NCBI GenBank assembly: GCA_902598825.1
Contig: CACKDD010000002.1
Coordinates: 1 to 64,000, forward strand
Direction of reading: 5' to 3'
Length of the DNA: 64,000 bases
Source of the DNA: an uncultured Pelagibacteraceae bacterium
GTDB lineage: Bacteria; Pseudomonadota; Alphaproteobacteria; Pelagibacterales; Pelagibacteraceae
Part shown: one piece after another, positions 47,913 through 57,083 of the stretch
Layout of the letters: every line of letters begins with the position of its first letter
How positions within the stretch are numbered: the first letter of the stretch is position 1
Translations under genes and position numbers: made by a program
Notes under the pieces: generated by a model
Told to the model about the DNA's origin: nothing
What the model saw: the letters and a program-made list of their open reading frames with translations, nothing else
The model's database searches: none

Positions 47913-49639
47913 TGTTATCTCAGATAGATCAAAAAAAAATTAAATTAAAGCTTAAAAATATATATAGACACCATTTATCAGAGATTGAGATTAGTGATTG
48001 TTGCAAAGAAATTACAAAATCAATTAATAAATTTAATAAAAAAAGAAATAAAAAAAAAAAGATAATTTCAGAAAAAACCTCAATAGTTATATCCTATGGA
48101 GATAGTCTTTTTTCTAGCTCACAAAGACATTTATTAAAAAATTTTCAAAGTTTTTTTCAAAAGAAGTTAAGTAAATATTTTAATACAGTGCACTTTTTAC
48201 CTTTTTATCCTTCAAGTAGTGATAGTGGTTTTGCAGTAAAAGATCATTACAAAATCGATAATAGGCTTGGTAATTGGTCAGATATCAAAAAATTTTCAAA
48301 AAAAAATGATATAATGGCAGATGTAGTAATTAATCATTCATCAGCTAGAGGTCTGTGGTTTAAAAACTTTCTCAAAAAGAAAAAGCCAGGAAAGGATTAT
48401 TTCTTAACAGTTAATTCTAATTTTAATGTATCAAAAGTAATTAGACCTCGAGATCATCAATTGCTTAAAAAAATTAATATTTTTAAAAAGTCCGAGTATT
48501 TGTGGAGAACTTTCAGTCCAGATCAATTGGATATGAATTTTAAAAATCCTTCAGTTTTATTGAGATTCATAAAAATTATGATTAATCTTATAAATCATGG
48601 TGTAACAATCTTTAGATTAGATGCGATTGCCTACCTTTGGAAAGAGAGTGGAACTAAATGTATTAACTTAAGAGAAACACATGAAATAATAAAGCTTTTA
48701 AGAATAATTTGTAGTTTATTAAATGTTGAAAGTATTATTGTTACTGAAACAAATTTGCCAGAAAAAGAAAATATAAGTTATTTTGGAAATGCTGATGAAG
48801 CTAATTGGATTTATAATTTTTCACTACCTCCCCTACTAATTCATAGTTTTTTATTTGAAAATAGCTCATACCTTAACAGTTGGAACAAAAATTTACCACA
48901 AACCAAAAAAGGAAATAGCTATCTAAATTTCATTGCTTCACACGATGGTATTGGAATGAGACCAGTTGAAGGTATTATGAATAAAAATAATAAAGACAAG
49001 TTTCTTAAAAGATTAAAAAAAAACGGCTCAAAATTTTCATATAGGAAAGTTCAAAGTAAATCGAAAAAAGTTTATGAGGCAAATATTACAGTTTTTGATG
49101 CGTTAAAAAAATCAGACAATGACCCAAAAGGTAAATTCTTTTTGGAAAGATTTATTTCAGCTCACTCGATTATGATTTCTTTCGAAGGAGTACCAGCAAT
49201 ATATTTTAACTCTTTATTTGGAACATCTAATGATGAGGCTAAATATATAATAACTGGAAATAATAGAGATTTAAATAGATACAGGTGGAACCATAAAAAC
49301 ATTAATGAAAAATTGAAAAATACGAAATCAAAACAAAGTATTTTTTATAAAAATATTACCGACTTGTTAGAAATAAGAAGAAAACAAAAGGCTTTTCATC
49401 CGAATGGGTTAAGATCTAATATCAATATGGGTCCAAAAATATTTTGTTTTAAGAGACAGAGTTTAGATAAAAAACAAACTATTATTTGTATAACTAACTT
49501 ATCCTCTAAAAATCAATTTCCTAAAATTGATAAAAATTTTATTAAATGGAAAAACCTCTTAAAACCAATTCCAAAAATAAAAGATAAAAAATATTTTGAA
49601 CTCAAACCATTTGAAACAATATGGTTATCTAATATCTAA
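47912..49639 (+). CDS. GH13_18 sugar phosphorylase, probable glucosylglycerate phosphorylase
   Basis: This 575-residue alpha-amylase-fold enzyme is of the sucrose phosphorylase subfamily. Conserved pieces include FYPSSSDSGFAVKDHY, DVVINHSSARGLWF, the nucleophile Asp237 in FRLDAIAYLWKESG, the acid/base Glu279 in VTETNLPE, and ASHDGIGMRPVEG (about 342-354). Such enzymes reversibly split alpha-glucosides with phosphate. GH13_18 includes glucosylglycerate phosphorylases, and the neighbouring GpgS and phosphatase make that substrate more likely than sucrose. It is translationally coupled to gpgS by a one-base overlap. Confidence 0.82.
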   Translation: MLSQIDQKKIKLKLKNIYRHHLSEIEISDCCKEITKSINKFNKKRNKKKKIISEKTSIVISYGDSLFSSSQRHLLKNFQSFFQKKLSKYFNTVHFLPFYPSSSDSGFAVKDHYKIDNRLGNWSDIKKFSKKNDIMADVVINHSSARGLWFKNFLKKKKPGKDYFLTVNSNFNVSKVIRPRDHQLLKKINIFKKSEYLWRTFSPDQLDMNFKNPSVLLRFIKIMINLINHGVTIFRLDAIAYLWKESGTKCINLRETHEIIKLLRIICSLLNVESIIVTETNLPEKENISYFGNADEANWIYNFSLPPLLIHSFLFENSSYLNSWNKNLPQTKKGNSYLNFIASHDGIGMRPVEGIMNKNNKDKFLKRLKKNGSKFSYRKVQSKSKKVYEANITVFDALKKSDNDPKGKFFLERFISAHSIMISFEGVPAIYFNSLFGTSNDEAKYIITGNNRDLNRYRWNHKNINEKLKNTKSKQSIFYKNITDLLEIRRKQKAFHPNGLRSNINMGPKIFCFKRQSLDKKQTIICITNLSSKNQFPKIDKNFIKWKNLLKPIPKIKDKKYFELKPFETIWLSNI

Positions 49640-49716
49640 TAAATATTATTTTTTATAAAACTCTCAATGAGTACAAGATTAACATTAGTTTAAACTAGTT
49701 TGTTAAGTCTAATTTT

Positions 49717-50415
49717 CTAATCTCTAATTTGGTATAAGTTATCAACAAAAGACAAAAAAGGAAATCTGAACTGTTTTATCAATAAAAAATTGTTTTTTTT
49801 CAAAAATTTTAAAATTTTTTGACTAGAATATCCTTTGTACATTTTTGAGAAATGAATCTCAATAAGTAAATATTTGATCTTACTTTTCCTAATACTTTTT
49901 AATGATCCTTCTAATATATCAAGTTCATGGCCCTCTGTATCAAGTTTTAAAAGACTTAGATTTTTTATTTTTTTTTTCTTAATATAATTATCAATTGTTT
50001 TGGGTTTAATGATAATTTTTTTTTTTATTGGGTTTTTTTTATTCAATATCTTATTTTTAATTTTTAACCATGTGGAGTCTTTATTCAATTTAGAGAATGT
50101 AGAAGTACTAGATAGTTCATTAATATAAAAAGTTTTATCAATTTCATTTTTGCTAAATGCTAAATTGTTTAATACAACTTTTTTATTTTTTTTATATTTT
50201 TTTTGTAAATCTTTAAAAATATTTACTTGTGGCTCAAATGAATATATTTTTTTTATATTTCTAATCTTTAATAAATAATCTATTGTTTCACCTCTGTGTG
50301 CTCCAACATCAAAAGCATTCTTAATATCTAAATGTCTTAAGGATCTTAAGATATTTGGTTGGTGCCAATAGACTCTAACTAAATCAAGAAAAAATAAAAC
50401 TAAAAATTTGATCAT
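49717..50415 (-). CDS. FkbM-family methyltransferase
   Basis: This 232-residue class I methyltransferase of the FkbM type has the SAM-binding motif NAFDVGAHRGETIDYLL near residues 33-50. IYSFEPQVNIFKDL follows, and then LLKLDTEGHELDILEGSL, the usual family motif. Such enzymes often O-methylate sugars in surface polysaccharides. It is the last gene of the minus-strand glycan cluster, 14 bases after the epimerase. The exact substrate cannot be read from sequence. Confidence 0.85.
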   Translation of the reverse strand: MIKFLVLFFLDLVRVYWHQPNILRSLRHLDIKNAFDVGAHRGETIDYLLKIRNIKKIYSFEPQVNIFKDLQKKYKKNKKVVLNNLAFSKNEIDKTFYINELSSTSTFSKLNKDSTWLKIKNKILNKKNPIKKKIIIKPKTIDNYIKKKKIKNLSLLKLDTEGHELDILEGSLKSIRKSKIKYLLIEIHFSKMYKGYSSQKILKFLKKNNFLLIKQFRFPFLSFVDNLYQIRD

Positions 50416-50429
50416 TGTTGTAAATAAAT

Positions 50430-51422
50430 CTAAGAATTTTTCTTTAAAAAATCAATTGCATCATTTATTCCATTTTCAATTGATATTTTGGGAAAAAATT
50501 TATATTTAATTTGTAAAGATCTTGACCCACCTCTTGCAAAAACGCCTTCTGGTTTTGTTGAATTTCCTCTCACTTGAATGTTTCTTTTCCCTAAGATATT
50601 AAGAATTTTTTTTGATAAATTTATAAAGCTTAAAAATTTTCCTGAAGATAGATTTACTGCTTTTCCATTCTTAACTTTTTTAGCAATTAATAATGAACCT
50701 CTTATAACATCTTTAATGTGTATAAAGTCTCTCATTTGATACCCACTGCCCCAAACAATGAATTTTTTATTTCCTCTATGACTCAAGGCTCTTTTAATAA
50801 TGCTGGGAAAAGGGTAATTTAAATCTTGATCTGAGCCATATCCTGTAAAAGGCCTAAAGATTGTATTTTTAATTCCATATTTTTCATAAGCTAGTGATGC
50901 TAAATATTCATTGTTTAATTTAGCCCAACCATATGAAAGATCGGGTTTGCCCATATAATTTTTTGAAAAATCAATATCTGACTCTTTTAATAATCTATAT
51001 CTACCCTTTTTTTGTAAATTTATTGGATATGCTGCACTAGATGAATAAGTTATAATATGTCTGATTTTACTTTTGTTTTTTACAACCCATCTCCAAAAAG
51101 CTGTGTCAATCTCTAGATCTTCAGCTACAGCAAGTGGATTATACTCAATGACTTCTCTACCCCCTACTATTGCAGCAAGATTAATTACAAGCTCATAATT
51201 TTTATTTAATTTTTTCTTAAAAAATTTTCGACAATCTAATTTAGAAAATTTAAATTTTTTTTTAAATTTATTTGGATTAAACACCTTCCATTTTCTTGGA
51301 TGTATTCCGCCAGATAATGGAGCTAAGTTATCTACAATCTCAACATTCTTGCCTTTTTTAAGAAAATATTCTGTATAATATCTACCTACAAAACCAGCAC
51401 CTCCTAAAATTAAAATACTCAT
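50430..51422 (-). CDS. NAD-dependent sugar epimerase/dehydratase (extended SDR)
   Basis: This 330-residue extended SDR has the NAD-binding GGAGFVG motif at residues 7-13, ITYSSSAAYP with the catalytic serine, and YGWAKLNNEYLA with the YxxxK pair. It is typical of NDP-sugar 4-epimerases and dehydratases. The GIHPRKW insertion and RPFTGYGSDQDLNYPFPS region are near the substrate site. It probably makes an activated sugar for the surrounding glycosyltransferases. The start at 51422 lies 4 bases after the next gene's stop. Confidence 0.85.
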   Translation of the reverse strand: MSILILGGAGFVGRYYTEYFLKKGKNVEIVDNLAPLSGGIHPRKWKVFNPNKFKKKFKFSKLDCRKFFKKKLNKNYELVINLAAIVGGREVIEYNPLAVAEDLEIDTAFWRWVVKNKSKIRHIITYSSSAAYPINLQKKGRYRLLKESDIDFSKNYMGKPDLSYGWAKLNNEYLASLAYEKYGIKNTIFRPFTGYGSDQDLNYPFPSIIKRALSHRGNKKFIVWGSGYQMRDFIHIKDVIRGSLLIAKKVKNGKAVNLSSGKFLSFINLSKKILNILGKRNIQVRGNSTKPEGVFARGGSRSLQIKYKFFPKISIENGINDAIDFLKKNS

Positions 51423-51426
51423 AAAA

Positions 51427-52335
51427 TTAATCTGTTATTTTTTTCCATTCATCGAAAGCAAGAGAACTTTTTTTTGGTAAAAATTTATAAATATTATTTG
51501 AGTCTTTATATAAATTTTCAACTAAATTTAATGAATTTGTGTAACCAATATACTCATCCTTAAAATCTTTAATCAAATTGTGTACATTCCTTTGTTGATA
51601 AACGGTAGGTTCATTATAAATAACTTTATATTTTTTTGAAGTAACATAAAAAGAAGCCCAAATATCATCCATTCTTCCAATATGAGGAAATAAAAAATAA
51701 TCTCGAACTACTTTTCTCGATATCAAGGTATTTTGAGAATTAAAAGGAGATATTTTCTTAGAAAAAAAAGGAAACAGACTTTTTTTAAAATTACATTCAG
51801 GTTTAAATATCATTCTACAAACTGCATCAATATCAGGGTCACCATTCCAAAAATTTGCTTGAATATCCGGTCTAATTAGATTTTTTTTACCAATTTTATA
51901 TTTTCGATTATTAACTAGTTCCAATGGAAGTCCCCTGTGCCAAAGATTTGAGTGGTTTGTGTACCCAACAGGATCAAATATTTTTTTATTAGTTAGAATT
52001 TCCTTACAATTTATTTTTTTATCAACATAAATATTTTTAAACCAATTTTTATATGGAATATTATCATCATCTATTAAAGCTATAATTTCAGCACCTCTAT
52101 TGTAGGCTTCCAATATTGCAAAATTTCTTCTTTGTATACAATTCCATCCAATTAGTTTTGATAACTTGGGCCATTTTTTTTCTTGATATTTTGTGCTAAG
52201 TACAACTGAATTCTTTAAGTTAAATCTTTTAGATTTTTTATCCAAAGCGACAATAAGTTTACAATTCTTATTTTTTGCAAAAAGTTTTAAAGCTTTAGTT
52301 GGAGGATTAATTGTAGTTGTAGCGATATAAATCAT
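51427..52335 (-). CDS. Putative glycosyltransferase with DDDN motif (STELLO-like)
   Basis: This 302-residue protein has VVLSTKYQ, WNCIQRRNFAILEAYNRGAEI and LIDDDNIPYKNWF. This order (WNxxQRRN followed by a GA and DDDN) resembles STELLO/RGP-type glycosyltransferases. The DDD is the likely metal/nucleotide-sugar site, and WNGDPDIDAVCRM may bind acceptor or donor. I judge it by motif order only, so the family name is uncertain. It overlaps the GT2 gene by 4 bases. Confidence 0.6.
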   Translation of the reverse strand: MIYIATTTINPPTKALKLFAKNKNCKLIVALDKKSKRFNLKNSVVLSTKYQEKKWPKLSKLIGWNCIQRRNFAILEAYNRGAEIIALIDDDNIPYKNWFKNIYVDKKINCKEILTNKKIFDPVGYTNHSNLWHRGLPLELVNNRKYKIGKKNLIRPDIQANFWNGDPDIDAVCRMIFKPECNFKKSLFPFFSKKISPFNSQNTLISRKVVRDYFLFPHIGRMDDIWASFYVTSKKYKVIYNEPTVYQQRNVHNLIKDFKDEYIGYTNSLNLVENLYKDSNNIYKFLPKKSSLAFDEWKKITD

Positions 52336-53033
52336 ATATTTTTAAATAGAACCTTTAAATAAGAAATATAACTTTGTAAAGTTATTGAAGAATTTCCTTC
52401 TGTTCTTTTTTTCCATTTGGCTGGTATAGTTACAACATTATAACCCTTTTTTATAGGTATTAATAACATTTCCAATGCAAATCCGTGTCTCAGTTCATTA
52501 ATTTTATATCCTTCAAACACCTTACTTGGATAAACTCTATAAGCAAAAGTGAAATCTAAAATTTCATAACTAAAAAATAATTTAATTAGTTTTTGAAAGA
52601 AAAAATTTGCTAAAAACTTAACTATTCCATAATTAGAAAAACCTTTTTTGCTAATCCACCTATCTGCAGAAATAATTGATTGTGGATTTTTTTTACTCAT
52701 TGAAATCATATTTTTTAATTCATATGGATTAGTTTCTAAATCTGCTGCCATAATTGCTAAATATTTATTTTTCGAGTTTTTGATCCCTAAGTCTATGGCT
52801 CCACCAACAAAAGGTCTTTTTTGGGGGAAAAAATTTAAATTTTTATGTTTACTTTTTAGATATAAAAGCTGTTTTTTAACTATTGAAGGTGTAAACTTTT
52901 GAGAATAAATAATTAAATACTCCTTTTTAACTTTAATTCTTTCCAAAATTTTAATAGTTTTTTTTAATGAATTTATTTCATCCATTATAGGGATTATAAT
53001 TGAAAGAGAATATAAATTTTTTTTTTTAGTCAT
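52332..53033 (-). CDS. Family 2 glycosyltransferase (DPM1-like)
   Basis: This 233-residue GT-A enzyme has the opening SLSIIIPIMDEINSLKKTI, the donor-binding AIMAADLETNPYELK and a C-terminal KWKKRTEGNSSITL segment typical of polyprenol-phosphate sugar transferases. It lacks extra membrane helices at the end. It probably transfers a sugar to a lipid carrier or glycan. It overlaps the methyltransferase gene by 8 bases. Confidence 0.8.
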   Translation of the reverse strand: MTKKKNLYSLSIIIPIMDEINSLKKTIKILERIKVKKEYLIIYSQKFTPSIVKKQLLYLKSKHKNLNFFPQKRPFVGGAIDLGIKNSKNKYLAIMAADLETNPYELKNMISMSKKNPQSIISADRWISKKGFSNYGIVKFLANFFFQKLIKLFFSYEILDFTFAYRVYPSKVFEGYKINELRHGFALEMLLIPIKKGYNVVTIPAKWKKRTEGNSSITLQSYISYLKVLFKNI

Positions 53034-53883
53034 CTAATAAAGATCTAATCTTATCATTATTAGTTTCTGACAGAGAATCTTTCGAATAAATACCTATATA
53101 TCTGCCATAATCTTTATTTTTAAAATCATGGAGTGTATAAATAAGACCTTTGCCTAAAGGGAATTTAAAGTCTGTAATATGATCAAGTGTTTTTCCTAAT
53201 TTTAAATCTTCAAATTGATTATTAAATTCTTTAATTGCTAATGGTTCACCATTTATATCATTTAAAACATAATCGCTAACAAATAGATCATCAAAATAAC
53301 AAAACACTCTTGGTAATAATAAATTCCTTTTTGATAATTCAGGAATTTTATCTAAAAAAATTTTGGTTGATGAATAAAGGTCTAGATCAAAGATAATCAA
53401 TCCTATTTTTGATTTTTTTTCAGATATATATTGATCTAATGTTAAGGAAATATTTCCTTCAAATATCTTAATACACCTATCCTCATTTTCTAAGTTTTTA
53501 ATATTTCTATTAGTGTAATCTCCTTGTTTCCAAAAAAAAGGTAGGTCCTCTTTTATACCCGATTCTGGCAAGCCAGTTCCTGAGTCAAAACCAATTATGT
53601 TAATCTTAATTTTTAAAATTTTTTCAATTTTTCTTTTGTATTTAAGAATTGATTTAATGCCATTACCACCGGCTACACCTAATTCAATTATATCTATTTC
53701 ATTAAAACCTAATTTAATTGCATTTTTAGAAGTTTCAAAAATTAATGACTCATAATGTGGTCTAAAAGTAGGAAATTTAAGACTTAAATATTTAATTAAT
53801 GCTACACGCAAAGGCTTTTCGTAACACAAAATTCTTAGAAATAACAATTTTATTTTATAAAGAAAATTTATCATTAGACTCAA
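53026..53883 (-). CDS. SAM-dependent methyltransferase, TylF-like
   Basis: This 285-residue protein has a SAM-binding motif IELGVAGGNGIKSIL at about 65-79 and an acidic IIGFDSGTGLPESG. LIIFDLDLYSS and CYFDDLFVSD supply likely metal or substrate ligands, as in sugar O-methyltransferases of the TylF/macrocin group. The specific family is inferred from motif order. It lies in the glycan cluster, 10 bases after the large membrane protein. Confidence 0.65.
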   Translation of the reverse strand: MSLMINFLYKIKLLFLRILCYEKPLRVALIKYLSLKFPTFRPHYESLIFETSKNAIKLGFNEIDIIELGVAGGNGIKSILKYKRKIEKILKIKINIIGFDSGTGLPESGIKEDLPFFWKQGDYTNRNIKNLENEDRCIKIFEGNISLTLDQYISEKKSKIGLIIFDLDLYSSTKIFLDKIPELSKRNLLLPRVFCYFDDLFVSDYVLNDINGEPLAIKEFNNQFEDLKLGKTLDHITDFKFPLGKGLIYTLHDFKNKDYGRYIGIYSKDSLSETNNDKIRSLLDD

Positions 53884-53893
53884 ATAAATTATT

Positions 53894-55372
53894 TTAAAAA
53901 TAATTACCGTAACAATTATTTATATTTATAAGCATAAATATATCATGATCGATTAAATCCTCACAATCTACAAAAAGATTATTCTTTTTAATAATTATAT
54001 GTGAATTATTCTCAATTTTTTGTATTTTTTTAAGACTATCTATTTGTTCATCTAAAGATTTACTATTATAGAAAATACTTGCCAAATCCATTCGATTTTT
54101 CCAATCAATGATTTGATCATACCTGAAAGCCGGATGTTTCCAATCAACAAAAATTGGTAAACCACTATACATTCTTACATAATCTAGATTTACAGGTATT
54201 AAGATTCTTTCGATAGATCCAGACATCTTTTTTAAATCTTTTGTTAGTTGAAGTTTTTCCCTAAAATCTGAATTAAGATTTTTAACTACATGTGATTTTA
54301 ATCCAAAAAAAATTGTAGATATAATTAAAAAACCATAGATGAATACGCTTACTTTTGTCATATCCATTCTTAATCTGACAATTAGATATGATATTATGAT
54401 TAATGAAGAAATTGGTGCAATAAAAACTGAGCTCCTCCAAGGAAAAGTCAAAGCTAATGACTCACTATTCAAAAAAAATTGAGCTGAACTAAGTAAAATT
54501 GAACTAAATCCAAATATAAAAAATAAGATAAAAAAACGTTGATTTTTTCTTATTATATATAAAGAGGTAAAGTAAATTAGCAAAAAAATTATATCTTTAT
54601 AAGAGAACCAATAGTGGATATCAGCATGATGAGGTATTCTATTAAACATTATTTTTTGACCAATAATAGCTAACTCTTTATCAATCATCATAAAATTTAT
54701 CATTACAAAAGTCGTAATTGGTAAAATTAAACAAATATAAAAAAATAAGACTTTTAAAAAATCTTTATAATTTTTAAAAATCAAATTAGAAATTAGAATT
54801 CCAGCAACTAAAAAACCTGAGTGTAAAACATAAGTTGGATGAAATGATGCAGCTAAACAAATAAAAAATACAGTTAATAAGTTTTGATTTTTTAAAAAAA
54901 AATAAATTCCTAAAAAAATAAATATCCCAAAGCTTGCAGGTTGGTAACCAGCATCAATAACTTTTTGACCAGCTACACCAGTAAAAAAACTATTTTCATG
55001 AAATAAAACAATATATGTAGCAAACCATAATATATAAAGATTTCTATTCGACAGTTTGGGAAATAAATTTTTTGATATTAAAAACAAAGATAAAGTACAT
55101 ATTCCCAATAATAATGAGTGAACAATATATACAACTTTGCTAGAAAAAAGTTTTATTACGATATAGTTAAAATAGGTAAAAAGAGGAAGGTGATGTTCCT
55201 GATTTGCAATCCAATCATTTTGTAATTTATTATCGTCAAAATGTTTAATAGAATGAATCAAATGAGCGGCATTACCCTTATAAACATCAAATATTTGAAC
55301 TGTTAATACAAATAATAAGCTTAATAAAACATAAAATACCTTATCATTTTTAAAATATGTTTTTTTTACCAT
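53894..55372 (-). CDS. Polytopic membrane protein, GT-C-like
   Basis: This 492-residue inner-membrane protein has roughly ten to twelve membrane helices. A periplasmic loop early on contains NDWIANQEHHLPLFTYF, and a soluble C-terminal part covers about residues 375-492. The overall form resembles GT-C glycosyltransferases or glycan polymerases that act on lipid-linked sugars. I cannot name the family with certainty. The gene sits between two methyltransferase genes, so a role in surface glycan export or assembly is likely. Confidence 0.65.
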   Translation of the reverse strand: MVKKTYFKNDKVFYVLLSLLFVLTVQIFDVYKGNAAHLIHSIKHFDDNKLQNDWIANQEHHLPLFTYFNYIVIKLFSSKVVYIVHSLLLGICTLSLFLISKNLFPKLSNRNLYILWFATYIVLFHENSFFTGVAGQKVIDAGYQPASFGIFIFLGIYFFLKNQNLLTVFFICLAASFHPTYVLHSGFLVAGILISNLIFKNYKDFLKVLFFYICLILPITTFVMINFMMIDKELAIIGQKIMFNRIPHHADIHYWFSYKDIIFLLIYFTSLYIIRKNQRFFILFFIFGFSSILLSSAQFFLNSESLALTFPWRSSVFIAPISSLIIISYLIVRLRMDMTKVSVFIYGFLIISTIFFGLKSHVVKNLNSDFREKLQLTKDLKKMSGSIERILIPVNLDYVRMYSGLPIFVDWKHPAFRYDQIIDWKNRMDLASIFYNSKSLDEQIDSLKKIQKIENNSHIIIKKNNLFVDCEDLIDHDIFMLININNCYGNYF

Positions 55373-55376
55373 TTAA

Positions 55377-56162
55377 TTAATTAATGTGTTTTGAAAATAA
55401 AGAATTGTGTTGAAAACAAATAAGATCTTTGTCGATTTTGATAAATTCATAATTGTTTACTTTTAATAAATTAATTATGTTTTCAGCTATTTGTTTTTTC
55501 ATGTGTATCCATTCAAAAATTATTACAGGTCTTAATTTTGAATTTTCAATAAAATCTTTTACAAGAACACTATCATAACCCTCAGTATCCATAACTATAA
55601 GGCCTAATTTGTCAAAATTGTATTGTAATATTAAATCATTAAAGGTTATGCAATCAACATCATGTGAATGTATATGATTAATCTTTATGCCATGGTTTGT
55701 TAGATGATCTTTTTCAAACGAAGCTAAAACAGTCAACCAGCTTACGTCATTACTTTCATACTTTTTTTTATAATTTTCATAATAATCTGGATTAACTGAG
55801 TATATCTTCTTTTTACCTTGTTTTGTATCAAGAGCTTTATTAATAAATTCTACATTATTATAATCAGAGTAATTTTTTTTTAATTCTAGAAATGCACTTT
55901 TAATTGGTTCTACTAGTAATATTTTTGTATCCTGGTTGATAGAATTTCGTAAAAAATCATCACTTTTTCCATCATTTGCTCCTACCTGAATAATTTGATC
56001 TATTTTTTTTTCATTAACTAAAAATTTTATTAAGTCAGAACAGCTAAATGTGTATGATTCAATAAGTCTCTCTGTTTTAACTGTTTCTTTGGGTAAAATT
56101 TTATAACCAAATAAGCCTAAAAATTTTTTTAATAGTTTATTTTTTTTTATATCATGACTCAT
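55377..56162 (-). CDS. FkbM-family methyltransferase
   Basis: This 261-residue enzyme is a second FkbM-type protein, with QIIQVGANDGKSDDFL (SAM site, near 75-90), ILLVEPIKSAFLEL and GLIVMDTEGYDSVLVKDF. It differs clearly from the 232-residue FkbM at 49717, so it is not a recent duplicate. It is the first gene of the glycan cluster, downstream of a terminator at 56201, so its promoter must lie in 56163-56200. Confidence 0.83.
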   Translation of the reverse strand: MSHDIKKNKLLKKFLGLFGYKILPKETVKTERLIESYTFSCSDLIKFLVNEKKIDQIIQVGANDGKSDDFLRNSINQDTKILLVEPIKSAFLELKKNYSDYNNVEFINKALDTKQGKKKIYSVNPDYYENYKKKYESNDVSWLTVLASFEKDHLTNHGIKINHIHSHDVDCITFNDLILQYNFDKLGLIVMDTEGYDSVLVKDFIENSKLRPVIIFEWIHMKKQIAENIINLLKVNNYEFIKIDKDLICFQHNSLFSKHIN

Positions 56163-56200
56163 TTTTTTACAGACTATAGACTATCAATTTTATTTTTAAC

Positions 56201-56230
56201 AAAAAAAAAGGACCCCTAAGGGTCCTTTTT
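56201..56230 (-). terminator. Rho-independent terminator after outer-membrane protein gene
   Basis: A perfect GGACCC/GGGTCC stem, extended by A/T pairs, with a four-base loop is flanked by A-runs on the left and T-runs on the right. It can work on both strands. On the minus strand it ends transcription of the barrel protein gene, whose stop is 21 bases away, before the FkbM gene at 56162. It is the best terminator in the window. Confidence 0.85.
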
Positions 56231-56250
56231 AAATTGTTTTAATTCTTTAA

Positions 56251-56910
56251 CTAAAATGATTTAGCTATAGATATGGAGAAAGTTGTTAACTCAGCTTCAG
56301 CAGTCTTTTTTACATTATCAGAACCATTTGAACTAGTTGTTACACTAATATCATCATAGTCTGTGTAAGTAGCTTCAAGCCTAGCAACTAAACCATTAGC
56401 AAGTTCGTTAGTTTGGAAACCAATTCCAATCATAGGACCTTCCAATTTAGTACTTTGCGAGTTAACTGTAGTTGTTGGTGTTTCCACTCCATCGTTTTTT
56501 GTCTGAGTGATAGTACCAATATCAGCCATTGCGTAGCCAGCTTTCACATAAACTCCACCATTACCCGTACTGTACATGTACTGGCCGTAAAAAGTTCTGT
56601 GATCACTAAGTTCAGCACCTGTCATTGCTTCTTTAGCATTCTCCAACATTATCGTAGCTGTAAAAGGAATTACCTCTACACCAAGCGATAAACCATCTAA
56701 TGCAGGAAGTTCAATTTCTGCAAATATTGCACCATACTCATGGTCTTTCGCTTTGCTTGCGGCTGCATAAGTATTATTTCCTGCAGTGTAAGCATTTTTA
56801 GTAGCGTCTAATTCTCCAGTACCATACTTAATTCCAATCACACCTTCAGCTTGCGCAGAGGTAGCTAAAAGTAAGCTTGCTCCGAATAATATAGATAGTA
56901 TTTTTTTCAT
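56251..56910 (-). CDS. Outer-membrane beta-barrel protein
   Basis: This 219-residue exported protein has a clear signal peptide (LSILFGASLLLATSAQAEG, cleavage after AQA). The rest shows alternating short beta segments and ends with phenylalanine (SISIAKSF), the standard C-terminal signal for barrel insertion. It is probably an eight-stranded small porin-like or OmpW/OmpA-barrel type. It is the only gene in its transcription unit, with a terminator at 56201-56230. Function is unknown. Confidence 0.82.
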   Translation of the reverse strand: MKKILSILFGASLLLATSAQAEGVIGIKYGTGELDATKNAYTAGNNTYAAASKAKDHEYGAIFAEIELPALDGLSLGVEVIPFTATIMLENAKEAMTGAELSDHRTFYGQYMYSTGNGGVYVKAGYAMADIGTITQTKNDGVETPTTTVNSQSTKLEGPMIGIGFQTNELANGLVARLEATYTDYDDISVTTSSNGSDNVKKTAEAELTTFSISIAKSF

Positions 56911-57083
56911 ATTTAACCCTATATTTAAATAATTAATTATTTACGTACAGAAAGCACCATAGTTAAATATGGCGATTCTACAAATTAAAAATCCCCATAT
57001 TTAAGTTATTAAAGAAAAAAAAACTAAATTGTTGTAATAATACAACAAAAAAGTATTGATTTTATTGATATTTTTTAAATTCT
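56911..57083. promoter_or_regulatory. Spacer before the outer-membrane protein gene
   Basis: This 173-base non-coding stretch lies between the barrel gene start and the GGCT-like gene stop. It contains the 57029-57048 terminator-type hairpin and an AT-rich part that must hold the barrel gene promoter. No convincing -35/-10 pair was identified. Confidence 0.4.
57029..57048 (-). terminator. Hairpin with T-run after the cinA/GGCT pair
   Basis: A perfect 8-base inverted repeat (TTGTTGTA / TACAACAA) with a four-base loop is followed on the minus strand by TTTAG and nine Ts. This is the form of an intrinsic terminator, although the stem is AT-rich. It follows the GGCT-like gene stop by about 35 bases. 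It could instead be an operator for the barrel gene. Confidence 0.5.
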
